Assembly (NCBI GenBank): GCA_023663615.1
Contig: JAMPHA010000004.1
Coordinates: 1-64,000 of the forward strand
Origin: DLAJ01 sp023663615
Lineage (GTDB): Bacteria > Bacillota > Clostridia > Lachnospirales > Lachnospiraceae
Direction: 5' to 3'
DNA: 64,000 bases
Shown piece by piece: positions 16,222-23,864 of this stretch (positions are counted from its first letter, which is position 1; each line of letters begins with the position of its first letter). Below the pieces are notes generated by a model that was given only the letters and a program-made list of their open reading frames with translations, was not told the DNA's origin and did not search any database. A program made the position numbers and the translations under genes.

Positions 16222-17076
16222 ATGCCGCAGATCATCGACGGGAAAGCCATATCGGCACAGATAAAAGAAGAAGTAAAGGAAAAGGTCGCAAGGTACCGGG
16301 AACGGGGAGCGGAGATTACGCTTGCGGTCATTCAGGTCGGGAACGATCCGGCGTCCGGCGTGTATGTCGGTAATAAGAAAAAAGCCTGCGCATATGTAGG
16401 GATCCGTTCGCTTGCTTATGAGCTTCCTGAGGAGACGACCGAGGAAGAACTCTTAAAGCTGATCGCAGACTTGAACGGGCGGAAAGATGTGCACGGTATT
16501 CTGGTACAGCTTCCGCTGCCGGCACAGATCGACGAGAAGAAAGTGATTTGTGCAATCGATCCGCGCAAGGATGTGGACGGGTTTCACCCGCAGAACGTCG
16601 GCGCGCTCTGTACGGGGCAGGATGGGTTTGTCTCCTGCACGCCGGCGGGGATCATTCAGCTTCTCACACGATCCGGCATTGCGATCGAGGGAAAAGAATG
16701 CGTCGTTATCGGGCGCAGCAATATTGTCGGAAAACCGATGGCGCTTCTTCTTTTAAGAGAAAACGGAACCGTTACGATCTGCCATTCTAAGACAAAAGAC
16801 GTAAAGGAAGCGGCAAAACGGGCGGATATTCTGATCGCCGCAGTTGGAAAGCCGCGCATGATCACAGAGGAATATGTGAAAGAAGGCGCGGTCGTGATCG
16901 ACGTCGGCATTCACAGAAACGCGGACAATAAGCTGTGCGGGGATGTGGATTATGAATCCGTCATGCCGCATACGTCCGCCATCACTCCTGTGCCGGGCGG
17001 CGTCGGACCGATGACGATCGCCATGCTGATGTACAACTGCGTGGAGGCATACCGCTTCTGTGAACAGAATCAATGA
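16222..17076 (+). CDS. folD: Bifunctional methylene-THF dehydrogenase / methenyl-THF cyclohydrolase
   Basis: FolD interconverts 10-formyl-THF, methenyl-THF and methylene-THF using NADP(H) in most bacteria. The 284 residues are complete. The catalytic region is YVGNKKKACAYVGI, followed by GILVQLPLPAQI, DPRKDVDGFHPQN, the cofactor loop VVIGRSNIVGKPMALLL and the C-terminal PVPGGVGPMTIAMLM. AAAGGAG precedes the ATG. It follows fhs across the 102-bp palindrome, which would lie in its leader. NfnAB nearby could supply NADPH. Confidence 0.96.
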   Translation: MPQIIDGKAISAQIKEEVKEKVARYRERGAEITLAVIQVGNDPASGVYVGNKKKACAYVGIRSLAYELPEETTEEELLKLIADLNGRKDVHGILVQLPLPAQIDEKKVICAIDPRKDVDGFHPQNVGALCTGQDGFVSCTPAGIIQLLTRSGIAIEGKECVVIGRSNIVGKPMALLLLRENGTVTICHSKTKDVKEAAKRADILIAAVGKPRMITEEYVKEGAVVIDVGIHRNADNKLCGDVDYESVMPHTSAITPVPGGVGPMTIAMLMYNCVEAYRFCEQNQ

Positions 17077-17086
17077 GGATACGTAA

Positions 17087-18583
17087 ATGAAATGTCCCGT
17101 ATGCGGAAATGAGATCAAAGAAGAACAGCTCTACTGCGAATCGTGCGGCTATGAGATCCGTATTGTACCGGATTTTGATCCGGAGCTGGACACAAACATC
17201 CGTGAGTCCATGATAGAGGTGGTCAGCGGGCTTGTGGAGGAGAATGCGGATGGAGAACCGGAGGAACGTGTGTCCGGCGGCGCGGCGCTTAGGGACGCAG
17301 AGGATGATGTTCCGTGGTATGAAGCGGACGAACGCCCAAGCCTTCTTCTTGGAATCTTTCATTTTTTGAAAAAAAGAAAAAAAGCGGCGTTGATCCTGTT
17401 ATGCCTGCTGATCGTGGCAGTCGGAGTGACCGTTGTTTTGGGAATGCAGCGCGCGGGCAGACAAACCTATCGTTATCAGTATGATCAGGGGATTCTGGCG
17501 GCGGAGCGCGGCGATTATGAGCAGGCGGTCGCCTGCATGAGACAGGCGATCCATTACGATAACCAGCGTCCGGAAGCGCGTATGATGATGGCGGGCTATT
17601 ATGAGCAGATGGGCGAACTGCAGAGCGCGTCCGAGATTTATCTGGACCTCATATCCTACGACGAGTACCGGGCGGAGGCATATGAGCGGATCGTTGCGAT
17701 CTACGAATCAGAGGAACGTTATCTGGAGATCTGTAATCTGATGGAGCGCTGCGAATATGAGGAAATCCGCACAAATTATAACCAATATCTGGCGGGGGAA
17801 CCGATTTTCAGCATTGCGGACGGCGTGTATGAAGACGCGCAGCTTTTGAAGATCAGCGCCAATACAAACGGTATCATTTATTATACGCTGGACGGGACGA
17901 TGCCCGATGAGGCGGACTTGGTCTATACGAGTCCGATTCTCTTAGAGTCCGGCGAATATCGGATCCAGGCGATTTTCATTAACGAGTTCGGCATGATGAG
18001 CAAGGTGCACAGCGGACTGTTCGACATTGAGGCGGAGCCGCCGAACGAGCCGGTCATCATGCCCGACGGCGGGGACTATTCCGTGCCCGAATATATCAGC
18101 GTTGAGGTACCGCAGGGCTGTACGGTTTATTACACGACGGACGGCACGATGCCGGATGATAACAGTACGCCGTATACCAGCGACATCTGTATGCCGTTAG
18201 GCGCTACGCTGTATCGGTTCATTTCCTATAATGAAGAGCGTGTCGCAAGCAATATCACGCAGGTGGAATATCACCTGAACCTGGAGGAACCGCCTTACAG
18301 CCCGTATCAGGCGCTGCTGATCACAACGGCGGGACTGACGGACCGGGGCATTCTGCTTTCCATGCAGGGGGAAGTTGCCGGGGCGAAAGGTACTTATTCT
18401 TATGAGACGCAGGCGGCGTTTGTCTATCAGGGAGAAATTTATTATTTAGTGTCGGAATATTATACGGATGAATCCGGAAGCCGCTATCAGAGCCAGACGA
18501 AATATGCGGTCAGCGTGGTCTACGGCTCCCTGCATCAGACGGCGATGGACGCGGACGGACATTATACCGTCATTGATTTCTGA
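17087..18583 (+). CDS. Zinc-ribbon, membrane-anchored TPR protein with chitobiase/hexosaminidase C-terminal repeats
   Basis: The order is: a zinc ribbon with Cys3, Cys6, Cys17 and Cys20 (MKCPVCGNEI, YCESCGYEI), a charged stretch, one membrane segment at about residues 99-120, a TPR-like region at about 130-205 (ERGDYEQAVACMRQAIHYDN), then two copies of a beta-sandwich related to the chitobiase/beta-hexosaminidase C-terminal domain, marked by IIYYTLDGTMPDEADLVYTS and CTVYYTTDGTMPDDNSTPYT. The N-terminal ribbon should be cytoplasmic and the C-terminal part outside. Such proteins are often seen in Lachnospiraceae, but the function is unknown. It starts ten bases after folD. Confidence 0.8.
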   Translation: MKCPVCGNEIKEEQLYCESCGYEIRIVPDFDPELDTNIRESMIEVVSGLVEENADGEPEERVSGGAALRDAEDDVPWYEADERPSLLLGIFHFLKKRKKAALILLCLLIVAVGVTVVLGMQRAGRQTYRYQYDQGILAAERGDYEQAVACMRQAIHYDNQRPEARMMMAGYYEQMGELQSASEIYLDLISYDEYRAEAYERIVAIYESEERYLEICNLMERCEYEEIRTNYNQYLAGEPIFSIADGVYEDAQLLKISANTNGIIYYTLDGTMPDEADLVYTSPILLESGEYRIQAIFINEFGMMSKVHSGLFDIEAEPPNEPVIMPDGGDYSVPEYISVEVPQGCTVYYTTDGTMPDDNSTPYTSDICMPLGATLYRFISYNEERVASNITQVEYHLNLEEPPYSPYQALLITTAGLTDRGILLSMQGEVAGAKGTYSYETQAAFVYQGEIYYLVSEYYTDESGSRYQSQTKYAVSVVYGSLHQTAMDADGHYTVIDF

Positions 18584-18591
18584 TTTTAAGT

Positions 18592-18731
18592 ATGGTATCA
18601 TGTCGAAAGACATGATACCGCGCCGGAGCGGAAGCGGAGTGCGCATGGAAGCAGCATGATTGCGAAGCAAACATGGTATCATGTCGAAAGACATGATACC
18701 GCGCCGGAGCGAAGCGGAGTGCGCATGGAAG
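18592..18731 (+). repeat. Two 60-bp repeats, each with a perfect GAAA-tetraloop hairpin
   Basis: Copies at 18592-18651 and 18673-18731 are identical except for one missing base. Each starts with a perfect 11-bp stem (arm GGTATCATGTC) closed by GAAA, at 18594-18619 and 18675-18700, followed by a GC-rich segment ending GTGCGCATGGAAG. The second copy runs to just before the ribosome-binding site of nfnA. No U-tract follows the stems. Confidence 0.85.
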
Positions 18732-18754
18732 TAAAAATGAAGGAGAGAGCGGAA

Positions 18755-19636
18755 ATGTACAAGATTTTAGAAGCAGAAGAACTGACAACCAATATTTACA
18801 AAATGGTCGTCGAAGCAAAAAGGACAGCCGAAGCGTGTATGCCGGGGCAGTTCGTGATCGTGAGAACGGACGAAGGCAGCGAGCGTATACCGCTTACCAT
18901 TTGTGATTATGATAGAGAAAAAGGGACAGTCACCATTGTTTTTCAGACGGTCGGCGCGTCCACCTATAAAATGGCAAACTTAAAAGCCGGAGACAGTTTT
19001 CATGATTTTGTCGGACCGCTCGGTCGTCCGTCGGAGCTGACGGAGGAGTCCGACGAGGCGCTTCGCAGCAAGAAGATTCTGTTTGTGGCGGGCGGTGTCG
19101 GCACAGCGCCCGTATATCCGCAGGTGAAGTGGTTAAAGGAACACGGCGTCCACGCGGACGTCATCGTCGGCGCGAAGACGAAGGATTTACTGATCTTAGA
19201 AAAAGAAATGGAAGCGGCCGCTGGAAATCTCTATGTGACAACGGACGACGGTTCTTACGGACGAAGCGGCATGGTAACGCAGACGATCAAGGATCTCGTT
19301 ACGGAAGAAGGAAAGAGTTATGACGTCTGTGTCGCGATCGGACCGATGATCATGATGAAATTCGTGTGCAAAATGACGGAGGAACTGAACATCCCCACGA
19401 TCGTCAGCTTGAACCCGATCATGGTGGACGGAACGGGTATGTGCGGCGCCTGCCGTGTAACGGTCGGGGAGGAAGTGAAGTTTGCCTGCGTGGACGGACC
19501 GGAGTTTGACGGACATAAGGTGAACTTTGACGAGGCGATGAAGCGCCAGCAGATCTACAAGACCGAGGAGGGGCGCGCATATCTTGCAGCCAAAGAGGGG
19601 GATACCCACCACGGCGGATGCGGCAACTGCGGTTAA
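18755..19636 (+). CDS. nfnA: NADH-dependent ferredoxin:NADP+ oxidoreductase subunit A (FAD/NAD, [2Fe-2S])
   Basis: NfnA is the small subunit of the electron-bifurcating transhydrogenase that couples NADH, reduced ferredoxin and NADPH. The 293 residues have an FAD domain (GQFVIVR near residue 29, IPLTICDYD) and an NAD domain (FVAGGVGTAPVYPQ). Asp225, Cys230, Cys233 and Cys245 have the spacing of the one-Asp, three-Cys [2Fe-2S] ligand set known from Nfn structures. I chose ATG 18755, with AGGAGAG seven bases upstream; the frame extends back to 18656 through the 60-bp repeat. A sulfide dehydrogenase or dihydroorotate dehydrogenase electron-transfer role is less likely because nfnB follows. Confidence 0.9.
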   Translation: MYKILEAEELTTNIYKMVVEAKRTAEACMPGQFVIVRTDEGSERIPLTICDYDREKGTVTIVFQTVGASTYKMANLKAGDSFHDFVGPLGRPSELTEESDEALRSKKILFVAGGVGTAPVYPQVKWLKEHGVHADVIVGAKTKDLLILEKEMEAAAGNLYVTTDDGSYGRSGMVTQTIKDLVTEEGKSYDVCVAIGPMIMMKFVCKMTEELNIPTIVSLNPIMVDGTGMCGACRVTVGEEVKFACVDGPEFDGHKVNFDEAMKRQQIYKTEEGRAYLAAKEGDTHHGGCGNCG

Positions 19637-19685
19637 GGTTTACATGGCAAATCGACAAAAAGATAGAAAGGTATGGTTTTGAATC

Positions 19686-21074
19686 ATGGACGTATTAAAG
19701 AAAGTTCCCGTTTCCGAACAGGAGGCGGCTGTAAGAGCAACCAATTTTGAGGAAGTGTGCCTTGGCTACGGCAGGGAGGAGGCGACGGAGGAAGCCTCCC
19801 GCTGCATCAACTGCAAAAATGCGCAGTGCATCAAGGGATGTCCCGTGTCGATCAATATTCCGGCGTTTGTGGAGCAGGTAAAGCTCGGCGATCTGGAAAA
19901 AGCATATGAGATCATTTCCGAGTCCAGCGCGCTCCCCGCGGTATGCGGCCGCGTATGTCCGCAGGAGAGCCAGTGTGAGGGCAAATGTATCCGCGGCATC
20001 AAGGGCGAACCGATCTCCATCGGAAAGCTGGAGCGTTTCGTTGCGGATTGGGCGCGGGAAAACGGTATTGTTCCCAAGGTTTCCGCAGAGAAAAAAGGAA
20101 AGAAGGTCGCCGTGATCGGTTCCGGTCCTTCCGGTCTGACCTGCGCGGGCGATCTGGCGAAAATGGGCTATGACGTGACGATCTTCGAGGCGCTTCATGA
20201 GCCGGGCGGCGTGCTCGTATACGGCATCCCGGAGTTCCGTCTGCCGAAGGAGAGCGTCGTGCGCACGGAGATCGAGAATGTGAAGGCGCTCGGTGTGAAG
20301 ATCGAGACGAACTGTGTGGTCGGCAAATCGGTCACGATCGATGATCTGATGAAAAAAGAAGGCTTTGAGGCGGTATTCATCGGCTCCGGCGCGGGACTGC
20401 CGAAATTCATGAGCATTCCGGGCGAGCAGGCAAACGGCGTCTTTTCCGCAAACGAGTACCTGACGAGAAGCAATTTGATGAAGGCGTTTGACGAGACGGC
20501 GGATACCCCGTTAATGCGAGGCAAAAAGGTTGCCGTTGTGGGCGGCGGCAATGTGGCGATGGATGCGGCGAGAACGGCGCTTCGTCTCGGCGCGGAAGTG
20601 CATATTGTGTACCGGCGCAGCGAGGAAGAACTTCCGGCAAGAGTGGAAGAAGTGCATCATGCAAAGGAAGAAGGCATCATCTTTGATTTGTTGACCAATC
20701 CGGTCGAAATCTTGGAGGACGAGAATAACTGGGTAAAAGGAATCCGCTGCATCCGTATGGAGCTTGGCGAGCCGGATGCTTCGGGCAGACGCCGTCCGGT
20801 TCCTGTTCCCGGAAGCGAGTTTGTCATTGATGTGGATACGGTGATCATGGCGCTCGGCACATCGCCGAATCCGCTGATCTCCTCGACAACAGAGGGACTG
20901 ACGGTCGATAAGCGCAAATGCATCATTGCCGACGACGAGAACGGAAAGACCGAGAAAGAGGGCGTGTTCGCGGGCGGCGACGCCGTGACGGGCGCAGCGA
21001 CGGTCATTCTGGCGATGGGCGCAGGTAAGGCGGCTGCAAAGGGAATCGACGAGTATTTGTCCGATAAGGCTTGA
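19686..21074 (+). CDS. nfnB: NfnB / NADPH-dependent glutamate synthase small-chain homologue
   Basis: NfnB binds the bifurcating FAD, NADPH and two [4Fe-4S] clusters. Eight N-terminal cysteines are present: Cys40, 43, 48, 52 (CINCKNAQCIKGCP) and Cys87, 91, 97, 101 (CGRVCPQESQCEGKC). The first nucleotide motif is VIGSGPSGLTCAGDLAKMG near residue 143; the second is VVGGGNVAMDAARTALRLG near 280; FAGGDAVTGAATVILAMG closes the FAD site. The 462 residues fit GltD/NfnB. Adjacent to nfnA with a 49-base gap. With no gltA large subunit nearby, transhydrogenation is preferred over glutamate synthesis. Confidence 0.9.
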   Translation: MDVLKKVPVSEQEAAVRATNFEEVCLGYGREEATEEASRCINCKNAQCIKGCPVSINIPAFVEQVKLGDLEKAYEIISESSALPAVCGRVCPQESQCEGKCIRGIKGEPISIGKLERFVADWARENGIVPKVSAEKKGKKVAVIGSGPSGLTCAGDLAKMGYDVTIFEALHEPGGVLVYGIPEFRLPKESVVRTEIENVKALGVKIETNCVVGKSVTIDDLMKKEGFEAVFIGSGAGLPKFMSIPGEQANGVFSANEYLTRSNLMKAFDETADTPLMRGKKVAVVGGGNVAMDAARTALRLGAEVHIVYRRSEEELPARVEEVHHAKEEGIIFDLLTNPVEILEDENNWVKGIRCIRMELGEPDASGRRRPVPVPGSEFVIDVDTVIMALGTSPNPLISSTTEGLTVDKRKCIIADDENGKTEKEGVFAGGDAVTGAATVILAMGAGKAAAKGIDEYLSDKA

Positions 21075-21114
21075 TACGTTGAACATAAAGGCAGCATCAG
21101 GGAGGAAAACGGCG

Positions 21115-22203
21115 ATGCCATGGTGTCCGGTCTGTAAAAATGAATATCGAGAAGGCGTTACGGTGTGTGCCGACTGCGGCGCTGCGCTGGTGGATTCTCT
21201 GGAAGAACGAAAGGAAGTCCTTCTTTGCAAGGGGGAAGAAGCGCTGATCCTGCGGATGCAGAAGTTTTTGGAATATAATGACATTCCTGTCGTTTTTGAA
21301 CAGGAAGAAGGAGAAGCGCGCCTTTACGTTCTGCCAAAACAGGAACGCAAAGCAAAGCAGGCAGTTCGCGTATTCTTAGTGGAGTCTGCGGCGGAGGCGG
21401 AGCGGCGGTCCGTACAGGAAAAAGACGGGAGACGGGTGGAAGAAAGCCGCTTCGATGAGGCAGTTGGTCTTACCGGAAAGGAAGCGGAAGAACAGGCTGC
21501 CGAAGAGGCGGATTCGAAAGCATCGGCGGCTGGCGGCATGGAAAAAATGGCTTCTGTCACAGCGGGAGCAGAGGAATCCGCAGATCAGGAAGAAGAAGCG
21601 GAAAATCCGGACGGCGCGGAGGAAAAAAACGCACGGTCCAAGCCGGAAACAGAGGAAGAAACGTTTGCAGAGGGGGAGGAAGCCGTTCCGCAATGGAGTC
21701 TGTGGGGCGGTTATAAAGGGGATCCGCGGGAGCAGAGCGGCGGCGTGTACCGCAAGAAGAGCGAGCGGGCGGACGACTTGAAAAGTTCGGGCGAAGTGCT
21801 TCTTGGATTCGGGATCCTCGGCTGTATCGCATTGCTGTTGATCGACTTTGGCATCCTGCCGATCCGGTTCGGCAACCGGATCATGATGAACGGGATCCTA
21901 TTTGCGCTGTTTTTCTTTTTTATCGGGTTCGGCATTTACTCGCTGAAAGGCGCGCGTAAGTTCCGTGCGGAGGCATCGGACGAGGATGCATTGACGGAGC
22001 GGATTGACGCGTGGGTAAAAGCGAATCTGACCGCGGAGGAAATTGACGAGGCGGCGGAGTTAGAGGAATCGGATGCGGAGGAAATCTGCTTTTTTAAGCG
22101 CACGGAAGCGATCAGAAAAAAAATTGCCGGCGAGTTTGACGGGATGGACGAATCCTATCTCGACAGCATGGCGGAAAACGTTTATCAGGAGTTGTTTGAA
22201 TGA
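21115..22203 (+). CDS. Zinc-ribbon membrane protein with acidic linker, unknown function
   Basis: The first residues MPWCPVCKNEYREGVTVCAD form a zinc ribbon (Cys4, 7, 18, 21). Residues ~35-85 (EALILRMQKFLEYNDIPVVF, then ERKAKQAVRVFLVES) resemble DUF2007-like signal-transducing domains. A long Glu/Ala-rich linker (about 90-210) leads to two membrane segments (about 226-281), then an acidic tail. ATG 21115 has GGAGG upstream, better than the TTG at 21079. It overlaps rlmH by four bases (ATGA), so the two are translationally coupled. Role unknown. Confidence 0.78.
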   Translation: MPWCPVCKNEYREGVTVCADCGAALVDSLEERKEVLLCKGEEALILRMQKFLEYNDIPVVFEQEEGEARLYVLPKQERKAKQAVRVFLVESAAEAERRSVQEKDGRRVEESRFDEAVGLTGKEAEEQAAEEADSKASAAGGMEKMASVTAGAEESADQEEEAENPDGAEEKNARSKPETEEETFAEGEEAVPQWSLWGGYKGDPREQSGGVYRKKSERADDLKSSGEVLLGFGILGCIALLLIDFGILPIRFGNRIMMNGILFALFFFFIGFGIYSLKGARKFRAEASDEDALTERIDAWVKANLTAEEIDEAAELEESDAEEICFFKRTEAIRKKIAGEFDGMDESYLDSMAENVYQELFE

Positions 22204-22679
22204 ATCTGTCCGTAGTCTGTGTCGGTAAATGTAAAGAGGCGTTTTTTCGCGACGCGGTTGCAGAATATGCAAAACGTCTGTCAAAGTACTGCGATTTCAG
22301 CGTGATCGAGGTGGCGGATGAAAAGACAAAGGAGCATGCGTCCGAACGGGAGGAAGCACTGATAAAGCAAAAAGAGGCGGAGCGGATCGAAAGAGCGCTC
22401 CGTCCCGAAGATTATGTCGTTGCGCTTGCCATAGAAGGAAAAAAATATGATTCTGTGAATTTTTCGCGCCATATCGGAACATGGATGGGCACCGGAAAGA
22501 GCAGGATCGTTTTTGTTATCGGCGGTTCGCTGGGACTGCATGAGCGGATCCTTTCGCGTGCGGATGAAAAGATCAGTTTTTCGGATATGACATTTCCGCA
22601 CCAGCTGATGCGCGTGATCTTAGCGGAGCAGATTTACCGCGCGTTCCGGATCATGAACGGGGAACCGTATCACAAGTGA
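22200..22679 (+). CDS. rlmH: 23S rRNA (pseudouridine1915-N3)-methyltransferase RlmH
   Basis: RlmH is a SPOUT methyltransferase that methylates pseudouridine 1915 in helix 69 of 23S rRNA. The 159 residues have the family length. The knot region FVIGGSLGLHERILSRAD and the C-terminal MTFPHQLMRVILAEQIYRAF, with the closing GEPYHK, are diagnostic. Its ATG overlaps the stop of the zinc-ribbon gene. Confidence 0.97.
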   Translation: MNLSVVCVGKCKEAFFRDAVAEYAKRLSKYCDFSVIEVADEKTKEHASEREEALIKQKEAERIERALRPEDYVVALAIEGKKYDSVNFSRHIGTWMGTGKSRIVFVIGGSLGLHERILSRADEKISFSDMTFPHQLMRVILAEQIYRAFRIMNGEPYHK

Positions 22680-22710
22680 AGGCAGTTATTCTAACGGGGA
22701 GATAGGAAGT

Positions 22711-23127
22711 ATGGGCAAGGATACGCATCTTGTGAATATCTATCTTAAAATTCATCATAAAAAAACCCTGACGATGGATGATCTTGCTTATTTAGCAGAA
22801 TATGATCCGGAATGCTTTGCGAAAACGTGCCAAAATGTGGTGTATAATATTCCCGAAACGAAACCGATCATGGAACCGCCCGCAGGGGAAACCACGGATG
22901 ATGCAGTGCCTGCCGGATTCTCCGAAAGACAGAGTATCGAGAAGATCCTGGAGAACCTGAAACGTCTGGAAAGAAACGAGTTCCCTCATGCCGATGCGGA
23001 TGCGGACAGGGTAAAGGAACTGCTCGGAAATTTATATATGGAAATGCTGTTCCCGCATGATGATAAAGAGACGTTTATGAATATGGCGGACACCGCGAGC
23101 GGCTCACTGTTTGACCAAAAGGCATAG
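22711..23127 (+). CDS. Hypothetical protein
   Basis: The 138-residue soluble product has no recognised domain. The N-terminus reads MGKDTHLVNIYLKIHHKKTL, the middle is Pro/acidic (ETKPIMEPPAGETTDD), and the C-terminal half looks helical (SIEKILENLKRLERNEFPHA and VKELLGNLYMEMLFPHDDKE). AGGAAGT precedes the ATG and it starts 31 bases after rlmH. Codon use resembles the neighbours, so it is probably a real, lineage-specific gene. Confidence 0.7.
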   Translation: MGKDTHLVNIYLKIHHKKTLTMDDLAYLAEYDPECFAKTCQNVVYNIPETKPIMEPPAGETTDDAVPAGFSERQSIEKILENLKRLERNEFPHADADADRVKELLGNLYMEMLFPHDDKETFMNMADTASGSLFDQKA

Positions 23128-23160
23128 TCCGCGTCCGGGCTGGAAAATCTGTACGCAATG

Positions 23161-23235
23161 AATGAGAAAACATGCAATGAGAAAACATGCAATGAGAAAA
23201 CATGCAATGAGAAAACATGCAATGAGAAAACATGT
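23161..23235 (+). repeat. Five 15-bp tandem repeats upstream of an HTH gene
   Basis: Units AATGAGAAAACATGC begin at 23161, 23176, 23191, 23206 and 23221; the first four are identical and the fifth ends in T. A degenerate sixth unit (GATAGGAAACATGC) follows. No spacers separate the units, so this is not a CRISPR array. The unit is a multiple of three. Confidence 0.95.
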
Positions 23236-23314
23236 GATAGGAAACATGCAAAGGGAACACAGTGAAATAGAAGTTGGAACAGAAGTCGGCGCTGATCTTT
23301 GCGGAGGGCTGTGA
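23162..23314 (+). CDS. Possible leader peptide encoded by the 15-bp repeats
   Basis: An open frame of 50 codons starts at the ATG inside the first repeat and reads MRKHA four times, then MRKHVIGNMQREHSEIEVG and on to a TGA at 23312-23314. The stop lies two bases before the ATG of the HTH gene, and the HTH ribosome-binding site GGAGGG is within its last codons, an arrangement seen in translational coupling. There is no clear ribosome-binding site for the leader itself. It may be only a by-product of the repeat. Confidence 0.25.
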   Translation: MRKHAMRKHAMRKHAMRKHAMRKHVIGNMQREHSEIEVGTEVGADLCGGL

Positions 23315-23316
23315 AA

Positions 23317-23628
23317 ATGAACTATCCTACAATCAATATGAAAGCAACCGGCATCCGGCTGCGGCAATTGATGAAACAGAAAAACCTATCGCCGAAAGCC
23401 GTGCAGGACTATTTGGGATTGTCGTGCGTGCAAAGCGTATATCGGTGGATGAGCGGATGCAGTATACCGACGGTCGATCATCTCTATGCCTTATCGGCGC
23501 TTTTTCAGATACCGATGGATCAAATGATCGTCGGAAACCGGACGGATCGGACGCTTGCCGGTCAAAGCCTATTTCATACAAGGCTGTCCGCCTATTATCG
23601 CGCCGTCCGGAAGCTGCGCGCGGCGTAG
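23317..23628 (+). CDS. Small XRE-like helix-turn-helix protein
   Basis: The 103-residue product has a helix-turn-helix at about residues 8-65: GIRLRQLMKQKNLSPKAVQD, then YLGLSCVQSVYRWMSGCSIP and LYALSALFQIPMDQMIVG. The C-terminus is basic (SAYYRAVRKLRAA). ATG 23317 has GGAGGG eight bases upstream. This type of small DNA-binding protein is frequent in Lachnospiraceae and its targets are unknown. Its neighbours, a repeat-coded leader and an unrecognised large gene, make it a candidate local regulator, but nothing shows that directly. Confidence 0.8.
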   Translation: MNYPTINMKATGIRLRQLMKQKNLSPKAVQDYLGLSCVQSVYRWMSGCSIPTVDHLYALSALFQIPMDQMIVGNRTDRTLAGQSLFHTRLSAYYRAVRKLRAA

Positions 23629-23864
23629 ACAAAAGATACGATCCGGCGCGGGTGAGCTTTCGCCGTGCGTCAGGAAAAAGTACGCCGCATAAACGGCGTG
23701 ACATCCATACCGTTGTTTTGAATTACAGGTTCAATGACAAATCCGAACGGATGCGTTAAAGTTATTTTGATGCAGACAGTTTGGCGGATGACAGCGAAAT
23801 CTATGGAGAGGTCAGTGGAAATGTCAGTTCGCCTGTTCGTTTTGGGGATGACGGAGGGAACGGT

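Noticed and set aside
23161..23235. CRISPR array
   Set aside because: Repeats are directly adjacent with no spacers and no cas genes are present.
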